Shown here piece by piece: positions 12,151-24,100 of a stretch of 64,000 bases of DNA; the stretch's first letter is position 1; every line of letters starts with the position of its first letter. The stretch covers positions 67,432,172-67,496,171 of the forward strand of contig NC_080571.1 in the NCBI RefSeq assembly GCF_030247185.1. Direction: 5' to 3'. This DNA comes from Malaya genurostris (taxonomy: Eukaryota; Arthropoda; Insecta; Diptera; Culicidae). The notes below the pieces were generated by a model. The model had not been told where the DNA came from. It worked only from the letters and a program-made list of their open reading frames with translations, and did no database searches. Position numbers and translations under genes: made by a program.

Positions 12151-15100
12151 TGTCTTCAGGTTGCAACGAATGTTTCCGAGCAGAAGCACAACGTCACACG
12201 AGAGGTTCGAGGTCAGAATCTGGGATTGTGCCGAGGTTTCCGGGGATGTACCGTTTGGCTAACGGGTCTGAGTGGCGCTGGGAAAACCTCCATTGCGTTT
12301 GCGTTGGAGGCGTATCTGGTATCGAAAGGCATCCCGGCGTACGGTCTCGATGGAGACAACATAAGAACGGGTCTCAACAAAAATCTGGGCTTTTCGCAGG
12401 TGGATCGGGAAGAGAACATTCGGCGGGTGGCGGAGGTGGCCAAGCTGTTCGCCGATAGCGGAGTGGTTTCGATATGTAGCTTTGTGTCACCGTTTGCCGA
12501 AGATCGCGAAATGGCAAGAAAAATACACAAAGATGCTGATTTGCAGTTTTTCGAGATCCACGTGAACACCCCGCTGGAAGTTTGTGAATCGCGTGACGTG
12601 AAAGGTTTGTACAAAAAGGCTCGCCAAGGAACCATTCAGGGATTTACTGGTGTGACACAGGCCTATGAGGCTCCGGAGAATCCTGACTTGTCGGTTTCAA
12701 CCGAAGGAGTAACTGTGAAACAATCGACCAACAAATTGATAAAATTATTAGAAAATGAAAATATCATCCCAAAGTTTTTAAAAGACGACGAACCGATCCC
12801 TGAGTTGTTTGTACCAAAAAGCTTGCAGGCCTCTGTTATGGCGGAGGCAAAAACACTCCCGTCAATTACGATAACGACCGTTGAGTTACAGTGGCTGCAA
12901 GTATTGGCCGAAGGCTGGGCGCATCCCCTGAAGGGTTTCATGCGCGAGAAAGAGTATTTGCAAGCGTTGCACTTCAATTGCGTGTTGAGTGAAGATGAAA
13001 CGATGCGAGAAAATCAGTCCATTCCAATAGTGTTATCGGTTAGCGAGGAAGATAAGAATAAACTGGACGGTGTCAGTGCCCTGTCCCTGTCGTACAACGG
13101 CCGGTTGGTTGCAGTTCTAAGGAAACCTGAATTCTACTATCAACGAAAGGAAGAACGATGTGCGAGACAGTTCGGTACCGTTCATTCCAACCATCCATAT
13201 ATCAAAATGATCATGGAGTCTGGTCAGTATTTAGTTGGCGGTGAAGTAGATGTAATAGAACGTATCTTCTGGAATGATGGCTTAGACAGCTACCGATTGA
13301 CTCCGAATGAGCTGAGACAAAAGTTCCAGGAAATCGAAGCCGATGCTATCTTTGCCTTCCAATTGCGCAACCCCATACACAACGGACACGCACTGCTGAT
13401 GAGTGATTGCAGACGTCAATTGTTAGAGCGTGGGTTTAAAAACCCCGTACTGTTGTTGCATCCACTTGGCGGGTGGACCAAGGACGATGACGTTCCGTTA
13501 CCCGTGCGAATGGCACAACATCAAGCAGTACTGGATTCCGGAGTGCTGAAACGTGAGCATACCGTTTTAGCAATTTTCCCGTCGCCGATGATGTACGCTG
13601 GCCCTACGGAAGTGCAGTGGCATGCCAAAGCAAGTAGGTTTTAATTTATTTATTATTTTTACCTTTATATACTGCTAAATATATTTTACGATGGTTTTGA
13701 GTTGTGCTGAAAAAAAAACGGAATCAAATCTGGTCGAAGGGAGGAAACTGCACAATTAATCAAAATGAATTACGCTTGGGAGAAGTAATTCAATTTCATT
13801 GTTTAGTATCAGCATCGGTCATAAGCAAAGACTGTGCTACTGATAAAAGCATAAAATGTTAGTTAGACACTCGTTGTTTCTAGCGACCACGTGTACCACT
13901 ACGTCTCCACGAGTATCACGAGTAACAAATTGTGTTCGTAAGGAAAAAGATGACGAACACCTTGATTGCAATAAAATACTGGGTACTATACTTTTCAGTT
14001 CTTAAACTTTAACTATTCGATTAACTGAACTGGCTCTTTTCGATTAGACCCAACCTAACGCGTTCAAAATTTTAATCGGGACATTCTTTCCAATTTGAAT
14101 TCTTCTTAATTTCGAATGCAATGAGAAACTTGTATAATGCCATGTCACGTCCCGGTGGGGTGATACATTCTCGATATACTGATAGCATTGGCAAAAAAAT
14201 AGAAGATAAGGGCGTAAACAAATGTTAACGTGACAATCAAGAAAATCCTCCAGCAGGTCGTATTAAACAATATAAACATTGCGTCATATAGGCTATTTTG
14301 AACAGGAATATAGCCTGGTTTTTCTAAGAGGGTCATTCACAAATTATGTCGTGCAACAGATGGGTACCAGCTGTTGAAATACTGTGACTATGGCTGAATA
14401 TCGCCACATAAATTTATTTTGACTTAAATTTTAGTTATGTTTCAAATTTACACCTCTAAGGTATCCTACGGTAATCGATTCATTATAATTCCTCGAATAA
14501 TGATTTATCTTAGCTTTTCTTTTGTTCTATTTCTGTATATACAGGGTCCGGCACTCGAAGTGTAACAATTAAAAAGGCCATAAATTCAGTTTGGAAAATT
14601 ACTTTTACTTAATTCAAAGTACAAAATGTGTAAAAATAATACAAAAGTCAGAATCAATTCACTTTTGCTCGATATGACCACCTTTTGCCTTGACTTGATG
14701 ACTTGAGAGAGCGAAGGAGTTGCTTCGTTTGGCCGACAGCGGTCAATTTCCGAACATTGCACAGTGGTCCGGATCCACAATTTAGGGGAACAAAAACATT
14801 TGTGACTTAGCCTTATACTTTAGAGCTATGATGTCTTCGGAACAAATAATCAGTAAAAGATAAGCCATATTTTGAAGCATATGGTATTAGGGTGTTTCTA
14901 ATTATTAGGGTGATTCAAAAATTATTTTCCGTATGTGTTGAGATAGAGGACTGCATCCTTCGGCAAAATTGTAGGAAAACTTATATCAAGCAACTTTGCC
15001 GAAAACACTATTGTAGTATCTCTAATGGTTTTAGTGTTACAGCTATTTTAATAGATCAACTTAGGGTGTTCCTAAAAAAATCAGATTTTTTGCTCTAGCT

Positions 15101-18100
15101 TTCTTAATATTCACTTCTCGATTTTGGTGTCTTTGAATATCTTTTAGAGTTTGTTGAAACCAATTTTTTCATGACTAGCGCATTCAGGTAGCGTTTTCTG
15201 AACCGAAGTTATGAGCAAAACTAGTTCAAAAACAGATCATTTTTAAACTGCTGTATCTAACATTGGAGCAAACGAAAAAAAAATCGGTTTCTTTCATTTG
15301 ATAGAAAATACTTTCGAGCATGTTTATTGAAAAAATGGCGGAGGAGATATTTTTTAAATGTTTTAAATTGTGTTCAAACATTGGGTTTTTGCATTGAAAA
15401 ATGCTCTTTCATGTAAGACATTTATTAGCTATACATATTAAAATAAGGTATTGCTGTCTTCTAGCGTGTTAAAATTAAAAATGTTAATTCAGCTGCATAA
15501 TCGGGAAGATGGAGTACACTCACGTTGGTTGTTACTCTATTCGATAATGCTATTACAGGATCAGACGTTAAAAGAAATCATTTGAATACATCCTCTAGAT
15601 TCACTAAACGATTGAAGTTCTGCGGATGGAACTGCCTATACTTGCGAATTGATTTATTTCGACTCTCTTGCGCTTCCTTACTGTACATTATTTGCTATCT
15701 GTTTGGTTCCCTTGCGATTAATTTTTGAGCAAGAAGGCTGGATAATTTGGAACAACAATTATCCTTCTTCTGTTTCCCTTTGCTGCCCAGAATAATAATC
15801 TTTCAAAAGGAAAACACGGAACTAACAAAGCAGGAAGTGGACAAAATAAATGCAGAAATTGCAGAGCTTTCTCCCACAGTACTGGGGAAAGTATTTGTAT
15901 CAACGATGCTAGCGTTCTGCCTGAACGATACGAAAGTGTTAAACGACATAACAGGCATACACTCCCAAGCTTGGTACATATGCAAGCGCTCAGGAAAAGC
16001 TCTGAATTTTCAAGAACTGAAACAAATGAGAATAATCCAAACAAATATCAATTTGGAATTTCGCCTCTATACGCAATGATTCGATCTATGGAATTTTGCT
16101 AAAAGTGAGTTATTGTTTGCACATTGAGAAACCGACATGGCGCGTGTCCCGACAAAATCAGCATGTCAAGGAGCAAGAGACAAACATACTAACGGCATTA
16201 AAAGAGCAGCTAGGGTTACGTATTAGCAGACCCTGTCAGCTTGGAGCGAAGTCAATCTTCAGTTCAGCAACGCCATCGCACGGCATCACATTCAACATAT
16301 CATGTCAATTGTATGGGTGCGCAACCCTGCTATTTTGGCGCGCGCGAATTTGACATTTTTCTCCCCTACTTCTATGTATAAGATTCGATGCGGGCTCGCC
16401 TGGGGGCGACATGCTCGCAAAAAAGGATGTTGCCAATGATTTGTTCGGGAAATGTGAGAGCTGGATATCTTGTTAATATGATATCTTTGGTATTAGCAAA
16501 GACATCATATTAACAAGATATCCAGCCCGCACATTTCCAGAATAAATCATTGGAAACATCCTTTTTCGCGAGCATGGTGCCCTCAGGTGAGTCCGCATCG
16601 AATCTCGTACATAGAAGTAGGGAAAAGAAATGTCAAATTCTTGCGCGCAAAAATAGCAGCACTGCGCACCCACACAATTGACATGATATGTTGAATGTGA
16701 TGGCGTTCCTATACTGAAGATTGATTTCACTCCAAGCTGACAGGATCTAGCATTGGTGAACCATTACCTGGAGGCGGCAACTCGAATGATGGTATCTGGG
16801 GTCGTAGATTTTTCAAAGAATATAACACAGTAGCGCAAATCATCGAGTTAAATGGAAATATACTTGAACGGTTTTTTATAATCTTAACGTTGATAAACAG
16901 CAATGTGAAGATTTCGGTACCTGCTTTCCAGGAGTTTACTGAACAAACAAGAATTCATTTTGTGGAGCTGTATGGATGGTATGCTCTGTCACCAACCATG
17001 CATAAACTTCTGGTGCATGGGACTGCAATTATAAAACATGTTTTGCTTCCTATTGGTATGTACAGTAAGGAAGCGCAAGAGAGTTAGTGAATCTAGAGAA
17101 TGTATTCAAACGATTTCTTTTAACGTCTGATCCTGTAATAGCATTATCCAATAGAGTAACAACCAACGTGAGTGTACTCCATCTTCCCGATTATGCAGCT
17201 GAATTAACATTTTTAATTTTAACACGCTAGAAGACAGCAATACCTTATTTTAATATGTATAGCTAATAAATGTCTTACATGAAAGAGCATTTTTCAATGC
17301 AAAAACCCAATAATTAAACACAATTTAAAAAATTTAAAAAATATCTCCTCCGCCATTTTTTCTATAAACATGCTCGAAAGTATTTTCTATCAAATGAAAG
17401 AAACCGATTTTTTTTTCGTTTGCTCCAATGTTAGATACAGCAGTTTAAAAATGATCTGTTTTTGAACTAGTTTTGCTCATAACTTCGGTTCAGAAAACGC
17501 TACCTGAATGCGCTAGTCATGAAAAAATTGGTTTCAACAAACTCTAAAAGATATTCAAAGACACCAAAATCGAGAAGTGAATATTAAGAAAGCTAGAGCA
17601 AAAAATCTGATTTTTTTAGGAACATCCTAAGTTGATCTATTAAAATAGCTGTAACACTAAAACCATTAGAGATACTACAATAGTGTTTTCGGCAAAGTTG
17701 CTTGATATAAGTTTTCCTACAATTTTGCCGAAGGATACAGTCCTCTATCTAAACACATACGGAAAATAATTTTTGGATCACCCTAATAATTAGAACCACC
17801 CTAATACCATATGCTTCAAAATATGGCTTATCTTTCACTGATCATTTGTTCCGAAGACATCATAGCTCTAAAGTATAAGGCTAAGCCACAAATGTTTTTG
17901 TCCCCCTAAATTGTGGATCCGGACCACTGTGCATTGTATTTTCTGACGAGAAAATTTTTCCAATTGAGCAATTCGTAAACTCTCAAAACGATAGGGTTTA
18001 CTTGACCGACCGTTCATACGAGAATTTGAGTCATCGATTGGCCACCAGGAGGCAGCACCCGCAACAGATAATGGTTTGGGCCGCTGTAACCGCAGATGGG

Positions 18101-21100
18101 CGCTCTCCAATCGTTTTCATCGAGCCTTGCGTCAAGGTAAATGCGACATGTTATCGGGAAAGTATTCTGGAGGTTGCTTTGAAGCCGTGGGCAGACAAAC
18201 ATTTCGGTGGCAGACCATGGACGTTTCAGCAGGACTCGGCACCGTCTCACAAAGCTCGAGTGAACCAAGAATGGCTGAAAAACAACGTTCCGAACTTCAT
18301 CACGTCCACACAATGGCTCTCGAATTCACCAGATGCGAATCCAATGGATTATTCTCTTTGGGCCATTTTGGAGAGCAAAGTCCGAACTAAAAGATACACC
18401 AGCCTCGAGGCGCTGAAAAAAGTTATTGTCCACGAGTGGGCCAAAATACCTGCAAGTCACATTCGGCCAAACGAAGCAACTCCTTCGCTCTCTCAAGTCA
18501 TCAAGTCAAGGCAAAAGGTGGTCATATCGAGCAAAAGTGAATTGATTCTGAATTTTGTATTATTTTTACACATTTTGTACTTTGAATTAAGTAAAAGTAA
18601 TTTTCCAAACTGAATTTATGGCCTTTTTAATTGGTTACACTTCGAGTGCCGGACCCTGTACTTTCCGCTTCCCATTTAAAAATTGATATAAAAATAATTT
18701 CATAACATTCTCTCTAAAACCTTTTATATGCAATAGCATTAAAAAAATCGGAATCGACAGAGAGAGGGATGAGCAGAAACTTTGGCAATCTAATGTGACA
18801 TAATTTGTGGATGACCCCGAATAGAAATACATATGGAATTTACATTTCGATTGTTCGTCCAGACCAGTCGACCACTTGGGTTGATATTAGATAAGACATA
18901 ACAATGAGAGTGGGCACTGTCTGGAAGCTGAATGATGAATGGTTATGGGCGCGGCATTTTAAATTGTTGTTTTTGTTTAAAATTTGTTTTACGTTTCGTC
19001 TTCGATTCATCAGAGCATTAGCAGTGCATGTTGAACTGCCAACGCACTGATGAGACGAATACAAAACGCAAAAAAAGAAATCGGTTATGTGTGCTTAGCA
19101 TAAATCGGTACCACCTTGAGGTACCAAATTCCCCAAATGATCAAACTATTGTTATCGTTCACCGGGATATATCAATTTGATTGTGATACATTTCGTTTGA
19201 GAGCTAATATCTACAAGTAACATGTATTATTAGAAATCAATATCCCTGGTTTTCAGATGTTGGACGCGTACAAAAGATGTTCGGGTATGCAAATTGTTAC
19301 CTGCTTAACTCAAATCCATTACCATTGCATTGGTAAACTTCTAGAATGCCATGTCGTAATAACAAGGTGTAATGGCGTATTACGGTGGAGTGATACGTTC
19401 TCGATATACTGATAGCATAGACGAAAAAAAGATAAGGGTTATAGCGTGACAATCAAGAAAATATTCCAGCAGATCGTATTATACCATATAAACATTGCGT
19501 CATATTGGCTATTATGAACAAAAATATCTCCTGGTTTTTTTTAAAGGGGTCGTCCACAAATTATGTTGTGCAATAGAAGGATGCCAGCTGTTAGAATACT
19601 GTGACCACAAATAACAGATATACAAGCTCACATATGAACTGTGTGTAAAATTCGCTCAATCAGCGTGGCGAACACTTGTAGATGTCACCACGATCGACAC
19701 GAGACGCCACCACGATTTGGGTGCTGCTTTCACTGAGCCACAATTTTGGGTGCAACATTCACTTCACGCTAGATTTTTGTGTTGCTGTTGGTTAAAATGA
19801 CAAGTTTATTTTTGTTTTATCCCGATCGAATTCTCGGGTGATTTATGCGACATGGAAATAAAGTTGTTTTTAATACTTAGCTAAATCGTGCGATAAGTGT
19901 TAAAATTGTTGTAGTTGGATTATTTTTATTACAGGCAGGTAGGTGGCAGTAGTGTTTCCAACGTATAGCAAATTTGAAATTTACACAGAATTTTAAAAAA
20001 TTTTGTTCGAGCCTATATATCTGTTATCTGTGCTGTGAATCGCGAGAGAGGAGCAGAAACTTAAGCAATTTAACATGACACAATTTGTGGATGACGCCAA
20101 ATAGGAATACGCATGAAATTCACATTTCGATTGGACGAACATTTTGAACGATTCGACCACTAAGGTTTATATTTGATAAGCTATAACAATGAGAGTGGGC
20201 ACTGTCTCAAAAATGAATAAGTATGAACGCGTTATATAAAATAGTTGTTTTTGTTTGTTTTACGTTTCGTCATTGACTAATCAGTACATTAGCATTTTAC
20301 GTTGAACTGATAATGCATTCCATATCGAACCCTGACTCTAGAAAGTAATAAAACCAGTCCCGAAAACCATACACCCGAAGGCATTAGTCATTAGAATATT
20401 ATTATTGGTATAATACCGTTTGGCATAATTATTTGGTATAATGATAACTTGGCATAACAGATTAACATGCTGCTTAATAGAATTCGTTCTAATTTACTGC
20501 GATTTTGAAAGGTCTAATGCGGCTACGCCTCATCGTTTTAATGACCTGCTGTCCGACCTCACTGCCGCTCGTTCAGATTTAACTGAGGGATAGCCCCTAG
20601 CTTTGGGTAATTCGGGCAAACGCCCGCAACTAGACAGAGGTGGTTTCTGCGGCGTGCACTAACTGAAAATAAGTGCACTTACTTTTCTCAGAGACGGCTG
20701 AACCGATTCTTGCTGACTTAAATTCAAAGTTGTCCTATACAAAGTTCCTGAATTTTGTTTTGATCCGACTTCCGGTTCCGGATTTACAGTGCGATTAGTG
20801 AAAAAAATCTTATTTCAAATTACTTCCTCACTTTTTTCAGAGATGGCGTGACCGATGTCAACAACAGATTTCAACATTTAGATTCAAATTAAAGGTCTCA
20901 TGGTCTCTTACAAAACTTCCGAATTTCATCCGGATCCGTCTTCCGGTTCCGGAATTATAGGGTGAAGTGTGTTCAAAATTGGATACCGTCACTTGAAGCG
21001 GCGAAACAAAACACGTAAAAAAATGTCCTAACTTGCCTCGAAATTATTCCAATCAGTAGCCATTGTCAATAGACAACCAAACAACCCGATTCCGGCTATG

Positions 21101-24100
21101 CTGGTTCTCGGTTTCTGATTCCGGAAGCAAAAGTAAAATAATTTCTAAACTTGCCTCAAAACTATTCCAATCGGTAGTGATTGTCAGTAGACGGCCAAAA
21201 ATTAATTTGGCTTTCTTGTTTGTTCTAGTTGTTGAGGACAACCCTATCGCGCGGTACCACCCGGTACTCCGCAAACCGCTAGGCTCTCACTTGACTGTAT
21301 AGCTGTCATAGTGAGAAGTGGAGATGCGTATATATGTGAATAATTGCGGTTGTCAGTTTCCGTCAGATAGTATCCGTCCAGAGTATAAGTAGTATACGTC
21401 CAGTAATGTATAATTTCGGATACGCTGTCAGTATGTACCATTTTAACGTGTTCGGTAATAAATAAGTTTTATAGTCGTTATCGTTCGTGTTAATTATTTT
21501 CTTTGTACTGATGACTCGCATCTAGTACCGGGGTCGTCCAGATACAAAACTAGTGTTTTTGATGAATGACCGAAGATTGTAGCTAAAGACTCAAAAATGA
21601 ATCCCAGTCACTTTCCTCTAACCAACTTCGATTATACCGGTTCCCAGAAAAAAAATTCAGGGAGTGTTCTCTAATATAGGAAAGACCGGGGTTAATCGTA
21701 CAATTTTAAGAAATTAAAAAAAAACATTAAAACTGGGTTTTTACCCAAATCATCTCTACCGCGTCATCTCCAAGCGCGTTTACAAAGTCAATCTATGAAT
21801 CGAAATAATAGCAGGTTTATAAGATATTTAAGCTGTCCGGTTTAACCACGTGTCCGTCCGGTCAAGCCCCTGTCTCCACTAATAATTCTTTAGTTTCTGG
21901 GAAAAGATCTGTTCCTATGTTGTTTCTATATTATTTTTCATTATGAGGAAACAGTTTCTAGGTATTTGCTTCTTCTGGGAGATGGCATTTAATATGGTTT
22001 TCTTGAGAACGGTACATTCGGGGGAAAATACTTCGTTGCTTTATTTTCTGGGAAATGGTTTTCGTGAGAAAGTCGTACAACCTTATTTTATTCATAAACT
22101 ACGTAGTAATAATTGAGGAAAAAGAATGAAAATTGATTAGACATTCATTTAGCCGAATGATTAATTTTTAGTGTGGCGATGAATTTTGAAAGGAAGTTCC
22201 GAAGACAGTACTTAGTATGGCCGCCGTCGTTTCGGATCACTTCAAAAACTCGATTTGGCATTGAATCGTATAGTTTCACCAGTATTGATTTTAGCCCAAC
22301 ACTCTTGAACTGCTGTTTTGAGGCTGGAAATGCTATCAAATTGACGTCCGTTGGCATAAAACAATTTTTGCTAAGATTCCCCAGAGGTTTTCAATTGGAT
22401 TGCAATCAGGACAGCAAACTGGCCAGTCAATTAGTGGAATGTTTTTCACAGCAAACCAAGCCTTGGATTTCTTGGAGACGTGAATAGATGCATTATCCTT
22501 CTGAAATACGATGTCTTCATTCGCATCGTTCTCAATATGACCGACCAAATCATCTTCCAACGGCTCCACATACATTTCGGAATTCATCCGGGTTGAGATG
22601 AAACAGATCGGAAGTTTTGCATGATAGGGAAAAAAACCCAAACCACCAAAGTTTCGCTTCGAACTCAGGACGCTTGTTTTTTTAAGTCATACCAGTAGAA
22701 ACTGTAACAATCCGGTCCGTCCCAATTAAACTTTTTCTCATCAGGAAATGCGACACTTTTCAGTCTTCCATTTTATGTACTTACTGGCGAACCTCAGTCG
22801 ATTCTGCCTATGAGTGGAATTAAGCTTGCGTTCTACCTACAGTTTCTTCCGTTCAGTTAAGTCCGTTGATGTGTTCAAAATCCGAGATATTTATCGGGGA
22901 GTCACCGGAATATCCAGGGTTTGTTTTATTTGGGAGCAGGACAGTCGATTCATCGTGGCTTCGTGTCTGATTTGGCCTTGTAGCCTCAAAGGAACTTTGG
23001 TAGGGTATTTAATGCCATATTTTGAGGAAATTCCGTACTACTTTTTCATATCGACTCAAGGCCCTCTTCTTTGAACAACTCCAGTGGCGTCTCGTCCTCA
23101 TGTAAACCTCGTGCACTGCACAACCGGTCGAGTTGAAGGAATGAACTGCGTCCCCGACCCCATCCAAATTCAATTATTTTTTTTTTGAATCTTTATTTAT
23201 TTGACGAAAGCAGGTTGGATCGCACCGAAATTGCGTGTGTTTACACGCATCTCATATACATCAGACAAAAAATTTCAAGTATCTGTTGTTGCTGCGTTAG
23301 TGTCTTTTCCGTGCACATGAGTTACTGCACAGATTCAAGAAGAGAAAGAATTACACAGCTCAGCTGTGAGATTTGTTTGTTTATTAAAAAATCCCATCCA
23401 AAATTAGATCGTTATCTCGTTGTATTGAAAATCACAAGCGAATCTAAATTCCTCAATCTTTAGTTTTCACTTACAACGAACTGTTACATTTGCTATCGTA
23501 CCACATAAGCAGTGCACAACTAGTCAATTTTGTCACGAGACGCCACTGAACAACTCTATAATTCGCCGTTCTTCCTGCGTCAGTCGGGTACCCTTCGCCA
23601 TCCCTCTCAGTAGGCCGTTCTATTTTATTGGTCTTTGAGCGCTTGTTGAACGACATATTTCACGAAATATTCGTTCAGTTTGCTGGAACGGTTTGTTGTT
23701 GTTTTTTCTCATGCAAAAATAGTGTGAAAATTAAGTGTTACCTTTACATAGAAAGCAAATTTGTTGTTATTCTACGTGAAGTAGAAATATTATGCAGGTA
23801 TGTAGTGTTAGTTTAAAAAAATAAGTGGAAAAAACTTTAGAAAATCTGCAGTAAAACTAGTCCAACTCCTCATGTTAAAAATGGCTCAACAATGGACCTC
23901 TGTCTGCCGGGTTTGTTGAACGAAAAAAAAAATGGCATTCGGTTCAACGGTCTGTTTCAAAATCGGCAAACGAAGGTCCCGTGTTGGCCTCCCGTTGAAC
24001 GATTGATTGCACCAATGAAGGACCACCGTTGAACGTTTTTTTCTAAGACGGATTCCAGAAATTTAAACATTTATCAGCAATCTACTAACACTCCAAATAC

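Larger units (their letters stand above)
14542..18658. mobile_element. 4.1-kb near-palindromic composite of a DD37D (maT-like) transposon and unidentified DNA
   Basis: TA flanks both ends (14540-14541 and 18659-18660). The termini are inverted copies of the 3' end of one mariner-group transposase gene (pairing about 14542-14735 with 18463-18658). Inside, the arms continue to pair: about 14758-15600 with 17090-17937, and 16225-16495 with 16497-16760, folding at about 16496. The arms are similar but not identical (scattered substitutions and indels). The right arm alone carries the transposase core (about 17938-18462). Unpaired inner blocks at about 15700-16220 and 16765-17085 carry fragments of another coding sequence. 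Orientation relative to PAPSS transcription does not matter for hairpin formation. Confidence 0.8.
14110..20340 (+). repeat. Direct duplication of a roughly 0.7-kb repeat unit, each copy interrupted
   Basis: Copy 1 is split: 14125-14390 and 18690-19065. Copy 2 is 19345-19608 and 20035-20330. They share long matching blocks, for example GTTCTCGATATACTGATAGC at 14170/19389 and CAATGAGAGTGGGCACTGTC at 18902/20188, with moderate divergence. Copy 1 is interrupted by the composite element 14542-18658 and copy 2 by the MITE 19611-20027. Confidence 0.7.

Noticed and set aside
12126..12977. Other-frame and antisense open frames over the PAPS synthase exon
   Set aside because: Shadows of the coding exon; the true frame matches PAPS synthase throughout and splices correctly.
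14542..18658. Possibility that the large palindrome is an assembly artefact
   Set aside because: Arms differ by many scattered substitutions and by unequal insertions (for example 17938-18462 only on the right), which a mirrored artefact would not show; still worth long-read confirmation.
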